This document shows positions 54,874 to 63,610 of a stretch of 64,000 nucleotides of DNA, in pieces. The translations under genes were made by a program, and so were the position numbers. A model generated the notes under the pieces. It searched no databases. It was not told the DNA's origin and saw only the letters and a program-made list of their open reading frames with translations. The stretch comes from Chersky-840 sp035604715. GTDB taxonomy: Bacteria > Actinomycetota > Acidimicrobiia > Acidimicrobiales > UBA8190. The stretch's first letter is position 1, and each line of letters begins with the position of its first letter. Location of the stretch: positions 1 through 64,000 of the forward strand of contig CAVSWP010000005.1 in assembly GCA_963731665.1 (NCBI GenBank), given 5' to 3'.

Positions 54874-55613
54874 GACGCCAGCAGGCGCCCGCTGGCTTCG
54901 AATTCCTCGGCCGGCACCTCGGCGTGCATGCCGGGGCTCACGTGCATGCGCTTGTCGGTGCTGGCCAGCGCCTCGAAGAGCGAGAAGGCCCGCTCGCGGG
55001 GGAAGATCTCGTCGTCCCACTGCACCAGGAACAGCAGCGGGCAGGTCACCACGGCGGCGTCCGCCTCGAAGCGGTCCTGGGTGGGCCCGGCGATCCCCAT
55101 GAGGCCCAGCACGGCCACGGCCACCCGGGGCTCGGCGGCCACCACGGGAAGCCCGAAGATGGTCCCCATCGACAGGCCCCAGTAGCCGCACGGCCCCCCG
55201 GCGATCTCGGGCAGGGCCTGCACGGCGTCGAGGGTGGCGCGCCAGTCGGCCACCATGTCGTCGATGAGGTCGGGGTCCGACGACCAGCGCGCCACGAAGT
55301 CGGCGAAGTCGAGGCCGGGGACCGTCCCCCCGTCGGCGCGGCGCTCGCCGTGCACGGGCCCGTCGATGGCGCACGCGCTGAGCCCCCGGTGGCGGACGAG
55401 CCCGCGCGCCAGGGCCACGATGTAGTCCTGGCGCTTGGAACCCGCCGCCCCGTGGCCCAGCATGACCACGGGCCGGGGGCGGTCGTCGTCCGACGGGGTC
55501 CACAGCAGGCCGGGGACGGCGCGCTCGGCGCCCGATACCACGAAGCTGCGCTCGCGCACCCCCTTGGCGGCGGTGTCGGATCCGAAGTGCAAGGGGGCGA
55601 GGGTTCCGGTCAA
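54858..55613 (-). CDS. Alpha/beta hydrolase (dienelactone-hydrolase-like)
   Basis: TTG 55613 overlaps the acyl-CoA dehydrogenase stop (TTGA), giving 251 residues. Motifs are PVVMLGHGAAGSKRQDYIVA (oxyanion region), the nucleophile elbow GYWGLSMGTIFGLP, the acid in FLVQWDDEIFPRE and the base in VSPGMHAEVPAEEF. It resembles acyl-peptidase/DLH-like hydrolases; the substrate is unknown. It overlaps tail-to-tail with the GMC gene by 16 nt. Confidence 0.85.
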   Translation of the reverse strand: MTGTLAPLHFGSDTAAKGVRERSFVVSGAERAVPGLLWTPSDDDRPRPVVMLGHGAAGSKRQDYIVALARGLVRHRGLSACAIDGPVHGERRADGGTVPGLDFADFVARWSSDPDLIDDMVADWRATLDAVQALPEIAGGPCGYWGLSMGTIFGLPVVAAEPRVAVAVLGLMGIAGPTQDRFEADAAVVTCPLLFLVQWDDEIFPRERAFSLFEALASTDKRMHVSPGMHAEVPAEEFEASGRLLASHLTV

Positions 55614-56836
55614 CTGCGGGGCACCTGCGACCACGCCACGTCCTTGTCGGTGCGGGGCTCCCCGGGAAGCCCGAGGACGCGCTCGCCCAGGATGTTGCGC
55701 ATGATCTCCGACGTGCCGCCTTCGATGGAGTTGGCCCGGGAGCGCAAGAAGGTCTTGCGGGCGTCGGCCCCCCCGGAGAACACGGCCCGGTCGGGCCGGT
55801 GCATCTCGTAGTGGGTGGGGAACAACGTGCCCGTCATGCCCATGAGGTCGACGCACAATTCGTAGACGGACTGGTTGAGCTCGGTGCCCGCCAACTTGGC
55901 CACCGACCCCTCGGGCCCCGGCGTCCCGGCCCGGCGCAGGGCCCGGGCGCGCAGGTTGGTGAGCCGGGCCACCTCGGCCTTGACCCACAGCGCCATGAGC
56001 CGGTCGCGCTGGGCGCCGGTCTTGTCGGGCTTGTCCTTCCAGATCCGCAGGGCCTCGTGGATGGGGCCCGCGCCGCGCTGCACGGCGCCACCGCCGATGG
56101 CCACGCGCTCGTTCATCAAGGTAGTGGTGGCCACCCGCCACCCCGCGCCCACGGCGTCGAGGCGCTGGGTGTCGGGGATGCGCACGTCGGTGAAGAACAC
56201 CTCGTTGAACTCGGCGTCGCCGGTGATTTGGCGCAGGGGACGGACCTCGACGCCCGGAGCGTGCATGTCGACGATGAAATAGGTCATGCCCCGGTGCTTG
56301 GGGACGTCGGGGTCGGTGCGGGTGAGGAGCAGGCCCCAGGTGGCGGTGTGGGCCAGGGTGGTCCACACCTTCTGGCCGTTGACCACCCACTCGTCGCCGT
56401 CGCGCACCGCCCGGGTGGCGAGCCCGGCCACGTCGGATCCGGCCCCGGGCTCGCTGAAGAGCTGGCACCAGATCTCCTCGCAGGTGAACAGGGGGCGCAG
56501 GTAGCGCGCCTTCTGTTCGTCGGTGCCGTGCGTCAGGACCGTGGGCGCCGCCATGCCGTAGCCGATGACGTTGCGGTCGGCCTCGTTGGGGGCGCCGACG
56601 GCCCGCAGCTCGCGCTCGACCACGCCCTGGAGATCGGGGCTCACGCCGAGGCCCCCGAGCCCCGGGGGGAACGACACCCAGGCCAGGCCGGCATCGAAGC
56701 GGGCGCCGAGGAACTCCACCGTCGGCGTGGACGCCGGGTCATGGGCGGCCAGCAGGTCGGCGAGGGCGGAGCGCACGAGGCCCTCGTCGATGGTGACGGA
56801 GTCGCTGGCGACGGTGTCGGCGTCGGTGACGGGCAT
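55610..56836 (-). CDS. Acyl-CoA dehydrogenase
   Basis: A 408-residue ACAD with CEEIWCQLFSEPGAGSDVAG, GDEWVVNGQKVWTTLAHTAT, FNEVFFTDVRIPDTQRLDAV and EGGTSEIMRNILGERVLGLP. It is a paralogue of the ACAD at 43111-44364 and is also followed by a gene joined through TTGA. The N-terminal domain is short (first conserved motif near residue 50). It diverges from the methyltransferase gene; the 221-bp gap (56837-57057) contains a pair of 19-bp direct repeats. Confidence 0.92.
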   Translation of the reverse strand: MPVTDADTVASDSVTIDEGLVRSALADLLAAHDPASTPTVEFLGARFDAGLAWVSFPPGLGGLGVSPDLQGVVERELRAVGAPNEADRNVIGYGMAAPTVLTHGTDEQKARYLRPLFTCEEIWCQLFSEPGAGSDVAGLATRAVRDGDEWVVNGQKVWTTLAHTATWGLLLTRTDPDVPKHRGMTYFIVDMHAPGVEVRPLRQITGDAEFNEVFFTDVRIPDTQRLDAVGAGWRVATTTLMNERVAIGGGAVQRGAGPIHEALRIWKDKPDKTGAQRDRLMALWVKAEVARLTNLRARALRRAGTPGPEGSVAKLAGTELNQSVYELCVDLMGMTGTLFPTHYEMHRPDRAVFSGGADARKTFLRSRANSIEGGTSEIMRNILGERVLGLPGEPRTDKDVAWSQVPRS

Positions 56837-56993
56837 GGGCCCACGTTAACGACACCGACCGTGACCGGCACGGCGGGACCCGGGACGGAGCGGACGGGCG
56901 CCGGGGGTCGGCGGTCCCGCCCGCACTCGCCCGGTGTCGCCTGAGGCGGGTCCTGCGCAGTAAGTGCGATCACTGGTATCGGCGGGCGCCCCC

Positions 56994-57043
56994 CGCTCCT
57001 TGAACAGCGCCGCGCCTCGAACCGCGCTCCTTGAACGGCGCCG
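56994..57043. repeat. Pair of 19-bp direct repeats upstream of the methyltransferase gene
   Basis: cgctccttgaacagcgccg (56994-57012) and cgctccttgaacggcgccg (57025-57043) differ at one position. Their starts are 31 bp apart, close to three helical turns, which would suit two operator half-sites on one face of DNA. They lie 15-64 nt before the methyltransferase start, in the divergent gap with the acyl-CoA dehydrogenase gene. Confidence 0.75.
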
Positions 57044-57057
57044 TAGAGTCACGCCCC

Positions 57058-57888
57058 GTGGACGACCGGAGCGGGGAGGGCCACGACGAAGCCGTCGCCC
57101 AGAACCGGGCCAGCTGGGACGAGCGGGTGCCCATCCACGTGGCGTCGGAGTTCTACGACGTCGAGGGGTGGCTGCGCGAGGGGCGCGGACCGCGCCCCGA
57201 AGAATCCGCCGCGCTGGGGGACGTGTCGGGCCTCGACCTCGTGCACCTGCAGTGCCACTTCGGGCTCGACACCTTGGCGTGGGCGCGCGTCGGGGCCCGG
57301 GTCACCGGCCTCGACTTCTCCGGGCCCGCCATCGACCAGGCCCGCGCCCTGGCCCGGCGGGCCGGCCTGCAGGACCGGGCCACCTTCGTGTGCGCCGACG
57401 TGTACGACGCCGTCGAGGCGCTCGAGCACGCCACCTACGACGTGGTCTACGTGAGCCTGGGAGCGCTGTCGTGGCTCCCGAGCGTCGACCGGTGGGCGCA
57501 CGTGGTGGCCTCGCTGCTCCGCCTCGGGGGTCGTCTGTTCCTTCATGACGTCCACCCGCTGTCGAACGCGCTCAGCCACGACGGGCTCGTCGTCGAGCAC
57601 ACCTACTTCGAGGAGGAGGACCCCGTCGTCGACGATTCAGACGTGACCTACACCGACGGCACCTACTCGCTGTCGGTGCAGCGGACCTACTCCTGGAACC
57701 ACAGCCTGGGTGAGATCGTGAGCGCCGTCGTGGGCCGCGGCCTGGTCCTCGAGCGCCTCGAAGAGCACGACTGGACATCCTTCGCCCGCTTTACCTGGCT
57801 CGTGCGCGACGCTGACCAGCACTTCTCCCTTCCCGCCACCAAGCCCCGGGTGCCGCTCAGCTTCAGCCTCCGGGCCCGGCGTTTGTAG
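57058..57888 (+). CDS. SAM-dependent methyltransferase (class I)
   Basis: GTG 57058 (276 residues) is preferred; TTG 57031 is in frame. The methyltransferase fold shows DLVHLQCHFGLDTLAWARVG (motif I, a CHFG variant), VTGLDFSGPAIDQARALARR, TFVCADVYDAVEAL and YDVVYVSLGALSWLP. The C-terminal part contains a Tyr/Glu-rich segment (VVEHTYFEEEDPVVDDSDVT). It resembles actinobacterial small-molecule methyltransferases. The first 15 residues are polar and may vary. Confidence 0.86.
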   Translation: MDDRSGEGHDEAVAQNRASWDERVPIHVASEFYDVEGWLREGRGPRPEESAALGDVSGLDLVHLQCHFGLDTLAWARVGARVTGLDFSGPAIDQARALARRAGLQDRATFVCADVYDAVEALEHATYDVVYVSLGALSWLPSVDRWAHVVASLLRLGGRLFLHDVHPLSNALSHDGLVVEHTYFEEEDPVVDDSDVTYTDGTYSLSVQRTYSWNHSLGEIVSAVVGRGLVLERLEEHDWTSFARFTWLVRDADQHFSLPATKPRVPLSFSLRARRL

Positions 57889-57946
57889 CATCGGGCCCGC
57901 GTCGGTCGCGACCGGGGCGCCAGGGCCGAGCCGACGGGAGGGTGAC

Positions 57947-58786
57947 GTGGAGCGAGTGGAGTTCGAGACGATCGTCTACGAGAAGGACGGGGCCGTGGCC
58001 CGCATCGTCCTGAACACTCCCGACAAGGCCAACATCCAGACCGCCCAGCAGGTCTGGGACATGGACGAGGCCCTGGTCCGGGCCGACGACGACGACGACG
58101 TCAAGGTGCTCGTGCTCAAGGCCAACGGCGAGGGCTTCTGCGCCGGGCACGCCATCGTCGGCGTCGACGAGATGCCCGAGGTGTACCCGACCACCGGCCC
58201 CACCCCCGAGCGCACGTGGCGGCGCCATCACCAGGGCCTGTTCCTGTGGCCGCCGCTGCGGTTGTGGGAGTTCCCCAAAGCCACCATCGCCCAGGTCCAC
58301 GGCTACTGCGTGGGCGGGGGCACCGTCTACGGGCTGCTCACCGACCTCACCATCGTGTCCGAGGACGCCTACTTCCAGATGCCCCTCCCGCAGGGTTTCG
58401 GGCTGCCCGGCGCCCAGACCATGATCGAGCCCTGGGTGCTCATGAACTTCAAGCGCGCCGCCGAGTACCTGTTCCTGGCGCCCACCATCAGCGCCACCCA
58501 GGCCCTCGAGTGGGGGATGGTGAACCGCATCGTGGCGCGCGCCGATCTCGAGGAGACGGTGGAGGAGATCGCCGCCACCATCGCCAAGATGCCCCTGACC
58601 ACCATCCTCGCCACCAAGCAGGGCCTCACCCGGGCGTGGGAGATGATGGGCATGCGCATGCACCTGCAGCAGTCCACCGACCTGGTGGCTCTGTGCACCG
58701 GCGCCAGCGACGTGCGCGCCTTCATGGCGTCGCTGCGCGGCAAGCGCCCCCGCCAGCAGGCCGCCGACCACGGCTCCTCCGACTGA
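57947..58786 (+). CDS. Enoyl-CoA hydratase/isomerase-family protein
   Basis: GTG 57947 follows GGGAGG and gives 279 residues. Crotonase features are RIVLNTPDKANIQTAQQVWD, FCAGHAIVGVDEMPEVYPTT (oxyanion loop with a long insert), TIAQVHGYCVGGGTVYGLLT and FQMPLPQGFGLPGAQTMIEP. The usual catalytic Glu of the second loop (PExxxG) is replaced by Gln in PLPQGFGLPG, so hydration may be weak or another reaction (isomerisation, C-C cleavage) is possible. The gap before it is 58 nt. Confidence 0.87.
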   Translation: MERVEFETIVYEKDGAVARIVLNTPDKANIQTAQQVWDMDEALVRADDDDDVKVLVLKANGEGFCAGHAIVGVDEMPEVYPTTGPTPERTWRRHHQGLFLWPPLRLWEFPKATIAQVHGYCVGGGTVYGLLTDLTIVSEDAYFQMPLPQGFGLPGAQTMIEPWVLMNFKRAAEYLFLAPTISATQALEWGMVNRIVARADLEETVEEIAATIAKMPLTTILATKQGLTRAWEMMGMRMHLQQSTDLVALCTGASDVRAFMASLRGKRPRQQAADHGSSD

Positions 58787-58843
58787 TCTCGCGGCCGCCG
58801 CCGATCTCCCGACTCCGACGGCTCCGCCGCCGACGCCGACGAC

Positions 58844-59689
58844 TCAGGCCCGGGGCTCGACCACGAGGCTCTGCTGGGCGTGCCCGATCGGTCCCGAGGC
58901 GTCCCACAGGGCGGACTGCGCCACGGCCACCCCGGGGATGCCGATGTTCGTGGAGGCGTCCAGGCACACCCACTCGCCCACGGCGGGCCGGTGCAGGTAC
59001 ACGGTGAGATCGGGGTTGACGAAGACGTAGTGGTCGAAGTCGAGCTCCGAGCTAACCCCGTTGCCGAAATCAGCGGCGGCCACCACCCGCTGCAGGGGCG
59101 TGGGGTCTTCGCCGGGCACCACCGGCACGGCCAGGCGTACCCACACCGTCGCCGGTCCCCGGGTGTCGAACGCGCCGGCCACATAGCGCAGCTCCGCTCC
59201 CGCGCTGTGGAAGGCCCGGTACAAGCCGATGGGCGGCGCGGCCGTCTCGTAGCCGGTGTCGATGGCCGGCGGCGCGCCCGGGGCGGTGCCGGGCACCGGG
59301 CCGCGCCCGACAGGGTCGGGGAGCCCGCCGTCGTCGTCACGGGGACGGGTTCGGATGCGCAGCGCCCGGCCCCACGCCACGTCGCGGTCGCCGCTCGAGA
59401 TGCGGGCGTCGACGAGCTGGACCTTGCGGCCCGGGCGCGCCAGCGACACCGAGACGGACAAGGGGGCCACGGGCACGGGCCGCAGCAGCTCGACGGTGAG
59501 CCGGGTGACGTGCATGGGCTCGTCGGTCGGGACCGACTCGACGGCGCGCGCCGCCAGGGCCGCCACCGGGCCCCCGTGCAGGGCGCCGGGCGTCCACGGC
59601 CCCCGAGCGAACTCGGTGGGGACGAGGTGCTCCCCCTCGGGCCGGAACAGGGCGTCGTCACTGTCCGGTGACGGTGGCGGGGCGCTCAC
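58844..59689 (-). CDS. Acyl-CoA thioesterase-like protein (double hotdog)
   Basis: GTG 59689 overlaps the SDR stop (GTGA) and gives 281 residues. Two hotdog units can be seen: the first with GPWTPGALHGGPVAALAARA and MHVTRLTVELLRPVPVAPLS, the second with SSELDFDHYVFVNPDLTVYL and HRPAVGEWVCLDASTNIGIP. This is the TesB/4HBT-like actinobacterial thioesterase layout. A Pro/Gly-rich linker (about residues 125-150) separates them. It probably hydrolyses an acyl-CoA made by the nearby enzymes. Confidence 0.85.
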   Translation of the reverse strand: MSAPPPSPDSDDALFRPEGEHLVPTEFARGPWTPGALHGGPVAALAARAVESVPTDEPMHVTRLTVELLRPVPVAPLSVSVSLARPGRKVQLVDARISSGDRDVAWGRALRIRTRPRDDDGGLPDPVGRGPVPGTAPGAPPAIDTGYETAAPPIGLYRAFHSAGAELRYVAGAFDTRGPATVWVRLAVPVVPGEDPTPLQRVVAAADFGNGVSSELDFDHYVFVNPDLTVYLHRPAVGEWVCLDASTNIGIPGVAVAQSALWDASGPIGHAQQSLVVEPRA

Positions 59690-60579
59690 GTCCCGGGCGG
59701 CTCGAGCCGATCGAGCACCCAGGCCGGCGGTCGGGCCGTGAACCCGTCGTCGGGCCAGGCCATCCACCCCGACATGGCCAGGGCCCCGCCGTCGGGGTGC
59801 AAGGTCGTGCCCGTGATGTAGGAGGACAGCCCCGAGGCGAGGAAGAGCACGCAGTTGCCCACATCGGCGACCTCGCCCTTGCGGCGCAGCGGGATGGTGA
59901 GCCAGTCACCGGGGTCGGTCCCGTCCCCGGCGGCGGCGGCGCGCTGTCCGGCCGAGCCCGCCCGTCCCGCCACGCCGGCCATGCCGGCGGTGGGGACGAA
60001 GTCCGGGGCCACGCAGTTGACCCGTATGCCGGCCGCCCCGAGCTCGACCGCCAGGGTGCGGGTGAGATGTGCCAGCGCCGCCTTCATCGCCGCGTACACG
60101 GCGTAGCCGGGGGCGGCTCGATGGGCCTCGATGGAGGTGATGGTGATGATGCTGCCGCCGTGGCCCCCGGCCGCCATCCGCCGGGCCGCCTGTTGGGTGG
60201 CGTCGACGACCCAGGTGAAGTTGGTGCGCACCAGCGCGTCGCGGCCCTTGGCGCTCACCTCGGTGAACGCCGAGCGGAACGTCCCGCCCACCACGTTGAC
60301 CAGGACGTCGAGCCGGCCGAAGGTCTCGTCGCACGAGTCGAACAGCCCCGCCAGGGCGTCGCCGTCGCGCACATCGATCACGGCGTCGAGCACCTCGACG
60401 CCGTGCGCACGGGCCTCGTCGGCGGTGGCGCGCAGGGCCTCGGCGTCGACGTCGGCCAGCGCCAGCGCCACCCCGGCGCGCGCCAGGTCGAGGGCGCTGC
60501 CCCGGCCCAGGCCACCGCCGCCCCCGGCGACCAGCGCCACCTTGCCGGCCAGGCCGGCCCGCTCATCGAGGAACGACAC
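59686..60579 (-). CDS. Short-chain dehydrogenase/reductase
   Basis: GTG 60579 gives 297 residues of classical SDR: cofactor motif VALVAGGGGGLGRGSALDLA, ALADVDAEAL (Asp favours NAD), NVVGGTFRSAF, Ser in ITITSIEAHRAAPG and catalytic YAVYAAMK. The C-terminal part has PDFVPTAGMAG and GNCVLFLASGLSSYITGTTL. It could oxidise a 3-hydroxyacyl-CoA or a steroid-like alcohol. It lies divergent to the ACAD at 60727, with a 147-bp gap between them. Confidence 0.9.
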   Translation of the reverse strand: MSFLDERAGLAGKVALVAGGGGGLGRGSALDLARAGVALALADVDAEALRATADEARAHGVEVLDAVIDVRDGDALAGLFDSCDETFGRLDVLVNVVGGTFRSAFTEVSAKGRDALVRTNFTWVVDATQQAARRMAAGGHGGSIITITSIEAHRAAPGYAVYAAMKAALAHLTRTLAVELGAAGIRVNCVAPDFVPTAGMAGVAGRAGSAGQRAAAAGDGTDPGDWLTIPLRRKGEVADVGNCVLFLASGLSSYITGTTLHPDGGALAMSGWMAWPDDGFTARPPAWVLDRLEPPGT

Positions 60580-60681
60580 CGGTTTCGACCGGGCTCAGCC
60601 GCGCTCGGTGCCGAGCACGGACACGAACGCCCCAGCCTCACCTGCCCCCGGCGCACCCGGCACGGCGGCGATGGTAGCCGA

Positions 60682-60702
60682 TACGATCTGACGACCAGTC
60701 AG
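60682..60702. promoter_or_regulatory. Candidate promoter and TetR-like operator of the acyl-CoA dehydrogenase operon
   Basis: tacgat (60682-60687) fits a -10 TAnnnT hexamer. It is directly followed by the inverted repeat ctgac-gacca-gtcag (60688-60702). The palindrome would be covered by RNA polymerase, so a TetR-type repressor released by an acyl-CoA is a natural inference. The gap also serves the divergent SDR gene. No regulator gene lies within the window near it. Confidence 0.5.
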
Positions 60703-60726
60703 GAATCCAGCCCGGAAGGCAGCAGT

Positions 60727-61905
60727 ATGGACTTCGAGTTCTCGCCTGAGCAGCTCTCCTTCGTCGCCGAGGTCGAGCGCTTCCTCGACGAGCACGACGA
60801 CCCCGAGGTCTTCGACGTCACCCGGGAGAACATGGCCCAGATCGTGGACACCCCCAAACGCCGGGCGTTCATGGCCGAGATGGGGGACCAGGGCTGGCTC
60901 GGGATCACCTGGCCCAAGGAGTACGGGGGCCAGGAGGGCGACGGTGTCTACGAGTACCTCCTCAACGAGTCCCTGGCCCGCCGGGGCGGGCCGCAGATCG
61001 GCAAGGGCGTGGGGATCGTGGGCAAGACCATCATCCGCCACGGCAGTGAGCGCCTCAAGGCCGAGTTCCTGCCCAAGATCCTGCGCAACGAGGTGGAGTT
61101 CGCCGTCGGCTACTCCGAGCCCAATGCCGGGTCCGACGCCGCCTCGATGCAGTTGAAGGCCACCCGCGACGGCGACGGCTGGCGGCTCAACGGCCAGAAG
61201 ACGTGGACGACCTCGGCCCATTTCGCCGAGTGGTACTGGGTGGGGGCCCGCACCGATCCCACGTCCAAGCATGCCGGCATCACGTTGTTCCTCGTCCCCC
61301 TCGACCAACCCGGGATCACGATCAACGCCATCTGGACCATGGGCGACGAGCGCACCAATGAAGTCCACCTCGACAACGTGTTCGTTCCCGACGACTACGT
61401 CGTGGGTGAGCTCAACCACGGATTCCAGTACATCTCCGAGGCCCTCGACCTCGAGCGCTTCACCATGTTCACGTTCTCTCCCATCAAGCAGCGCCTCGAC
61501 CTGTTGTGCGAGTACGTGGCCGGGGCGACGCGCGACGGGAAGAAGTTGAAGGACGACCCGGTGGTACGGCACCGCATCGCCGAGCTGGCCACCCAGGCCG
61601 AGGTGGCCCGGGTGCTGGGGCTGCGCTTCGTCAACGAGTCCCAGAAGGGCGGCGCGGCGCCCACCACGCACGCCTCGGAGTACAAGCTGTACGCCACCGA
61701 GCTCTCCCGCCGGCTGGCCGACGCCTCGATGGACATCGCCGGGCCGGGCTCGCAGCTGCGGGTGAAGACGGCGGAGGCCCCCATGGCGGGCCGGGCCGAG
61801 TCGACCTACCGCTACACCGTTATCGACACCATCGGCGGGGGGACCTCGGAGATCCAGAAGAACATCATCGCCAGGCGACGACTCGGGCTCCCCAAGAACT
61901 TCTGA
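60727..61905 (+). CDS. Acyl-CoA dehydrogenase
   Basis: ATG 60727 gives 392 residues: DFEFSPEQLSFVAEVERFLD, WLGITWPKEYGGQEGDGVYE, VGYSEPNAGSDAASMQLKAT, GWRLNGQKTWTTSAHFAEWY, EVHLDNVFVPDDYVVGELNH and TIGGGTSEIQKNIIARRRLG. It is less close to the other two ACADs than they are to each other. It begins an operon with the CoA-transferase (1-nt overlap) and two hotdog proteins and diverges from the SDR. Steroid-type ACADs often act as heterotetramers, but no ACAD partner is adjacent here. Confidence 0.93.
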   Translation: MDFEFSPEQLSFVAEVERFLDEHDDPEVFDVTRENMAQIVDTPKRRAFMAEMGDQGWLGITWPKEYGGQEGDGVYEYLLNESLARRGGPQIGKGVGIVGKTIIRHGSERLKAEFLPKILRNEVEFAVGYSEPNAGSDAASMQLKATRDGDGWRLNGQKTWTTSAHFAEWYWVGARTDPTSKHAGITLFLVPLDQPGITINAIWTMGDERTNEVHLDNVFVPDDYVVGELNHGFQYISEALDLERFTMFTFSPIKQRLDLLCEYVAGATRDGKKLKDDPVVRHRIAELATQAEVARVLGLRFVNESQKGGAAPTTHASEYKLYATELSRRLADASMDIAGPGSQLRVKTAEAPMAGRAESTYRYTVIDTIGGGTSEIQKNIIARRRLGLPKNF

Positions 61906-63080
61906 TGACCTCCGGTGCCCCAGGACCGCTGGCGGGTGTCGTCGTGCTCGACCTGTCGAGCGTCGGCCCGGCGGCGCGCTGCACCCGGCTGTTGGCGGAC
62001 TACGGGGCCACCGTGGTGAAGGTGGCGGCCGTACCCGGCCAGGGCCCCGCCCAGGTGGCGCCGCCGTTCTTCGCCTACAGCGCGCACCGTGGCATGCGTC
62101 GCGTCCTCCTGGACGTCCGAGACCCCGAGGGACGCGACGTCTTCCTGGCCCTGGCGGCCGGCGCCGACGTGGTGGTGGAGAGCTTCCGGCCGGGCGTGGT
62201 CGACCGCCTCGGCATCGGCTACGAGGCGGTGCGCGCCGTGAACAGCGCCGTCGTGTACTGCTCCACCAGTGGGTACGGCCAGTCGGGCCCGCGCGCCGGG
62301 TGGGCCGGCCACGACCTCAATTACCTGGCCGTCGGTGGCTACCTGGCCACGACGGGGCCCCGGGCCGATGGCGGGCCCCCCGTCCCCGGCGCCACCATCG
62401 CCGACGGCGCCGCCGGCGGCATGCACGCCGCGCTGTCCATCTGCGCCGCCCTGGCGGGCCGGTCCAGCACCGGCGAGGGCACCTTCCTCGACGTGTCGGT
62501 GGCCGACGGCGTCCTGTGGCTCATGTCCCTGGCCGCCGACGAACACCTCGCCACGGGCGCCGAGCCCGGGCCGGGACACGACGTGCTCACCGGGCGCTAT
62601 GCCTGTTACGACAGCTACCGGGCCGCCGATGGCCGGTGGTTGGCGGTGGCCGCCATCGAAGCCAAGTTCTTCGGCAACCTGTGCCGGGCGCTGGGCTGTG
62701 CGCAGTGGGTCGAGCACCAGTACGACGACGACGTCCAGGACGCCGTGCGGCGTGACTTCGCGGCGGCCTTCGCCCGGCGCGACGGCGACGACTGGGTGGC
62801 CGAGCTGTCGGGCGCCGACACCTGCGTGGCCCCGGTGCAGACGGTGTCGGAGATCGACGGCGACCCGCAGTACGCCTGGCGCGGCGCGGTGATCGAGGCC
62901 AAGCACCCCGGGCGCGGGACGTTCCGTCAGGTGGGCCCGGTGCTGGCGGGCATGGCGGAGCTGCCCCAGCCGGTGTGCGCGCCCGACACCGACGTCACCG
63001 ACACCGACGAGCTCCTGGCGGCGGCGGGCATCCCCGCCGAGCGGGTGGCCGAGCTGCGGGCCCGCAAGGTGGTCGCGTGA
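61905..63080 (+). CDS. Class III CoA-transferase (CaiB/BaiF family)
   Basis: ATG 61905 uses the last base of the preceding stop (TGATG) and gives 391 residues. Family III features are GPLAGVVVLDLSSVGPAARC, VLLDVRDPEGRDVFLALAAG, ADVVVESFRPGVVDRLGIGY and VVYCSTSGYGQSGPRAGWAG (H/D of the catalytic region in GHDLNYLAVGGYL). It transfers CoA between acids or may be an acyl-CoA racemase-like enzyme; the bile-acid and steroid catabolic settings use both. It ends with a GTGA overlap to the next gene. Confidence 0.9.
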   Translation: MTSGAPGPLAGVVVLDLSSVGPAARCTRLLADYGATVVKVAAVPGQGPAQVAPPFFAYSAHRGMRRVLLDVRDPEGRDVFLALAAGADVVVESFRPGVVDRLGIGYEAVRAVNSAVVYCSTSGYGQSGPRAGWAGHDLNYLAVGGYLATTGPRADGGPPVPGATIADGAAGGMHAALSICAALAGRSSTGEGTFLDVSVADGVLWLMSLAADEHLATGAEPGPGHDVLTGRYACYDSYRAADGRWLAVAAIEAKFFGNLCRALGCAQWVEHQYDDDVQDAVRRDFAAAFARRDGDDWVAELSGADTCVAPVQTVSEIDGDPQYAWRGAVIEAKHPGRGTFRQVGPVLAGMAELPQPVCAPDTDVTDTDELLAAAGIPAERVAELRARKVVA

Positions 63081-63610
63081 GCGCCGTCATCGACGAGGTC
63101 CGGTCCCTGGTGGGTGTGGCCCAGTACGAGGAGACCGGCGAGTTCCCGGTCGAGCGCAGCTACGTGTGGACTATGTGCGCCTCGGTGGAGAACGGCAACC
63201 CTCTGTTCTGGGACGACGCCGTGGCCACCGAGGTCACCGACGGGCCCATTGCGCCGCCCACCATGCTCTCGGTGTGGTTCCGCCCCCATCACTGGGCACC
63301 GGGGCGCAGCGAGCAACACCTCCCCTTGAAGGTCCATTTCGACCTGAAGGAACGCCTCGGGCTCCCCGAGGCGGTGATGACCGACAACACCATCGTGTTC
63401 TTCGAGCCCGTGCGGCCCGGCGACGTGCTGACCACGCGCCAGATCCTGCGCTCGGTGAGCGACGAGAAGACCACCAAGCTCGGCACCGGTCGTTTCTGGG
63501 TCATCGACGTCGAGTACACGAACCAGGACGGGGAGACCGTCGGGGTGGAGAGCTACACCGGCTTCGGGTACCGGCGCGGTGCCGATGCGGCGTCGGGCAG
63601 CCCCTCGTGA
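63077..63610 (+). CDS. MaoC-like hotdog protein, N-terminal (FAS1_DH) type
   Basis: GTG 63077 gives 177 residues. The pattern VVENGNPLFWDD-like (ASVENGNPLFWDDAVATEVT) with IAPPTMLSVWFRPHHW and FEPVRPGDVLTTRQILRSVS is that of the non-catalytic N-terminal half of MaoC/HsdC-type hydratases. In such enzymes a separate C-terminal hotdog supplies the Asp-His pair, and the next gene does so. The two therefore probably form a heteromeric enoyl-CoA hydratase. GTGA overlaps join it to both neighbours. Confidence 0.85.
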   Translation: MSAVIDEVRSLVGVAQYEETGEFPVERSYVWTMCASVENGNPLFWDDAVATEVTDGPIAPPTMLSVWFRPHHWAPGRSEQHLPLKVHFDLKERLGLPEAVMTDNTIVFFEPVRPGDVLTTRQILRSVSDEKTTKLGTGRFWVIDVEYTNQDGETVGVESYTGFGYRRGADAASGSPS

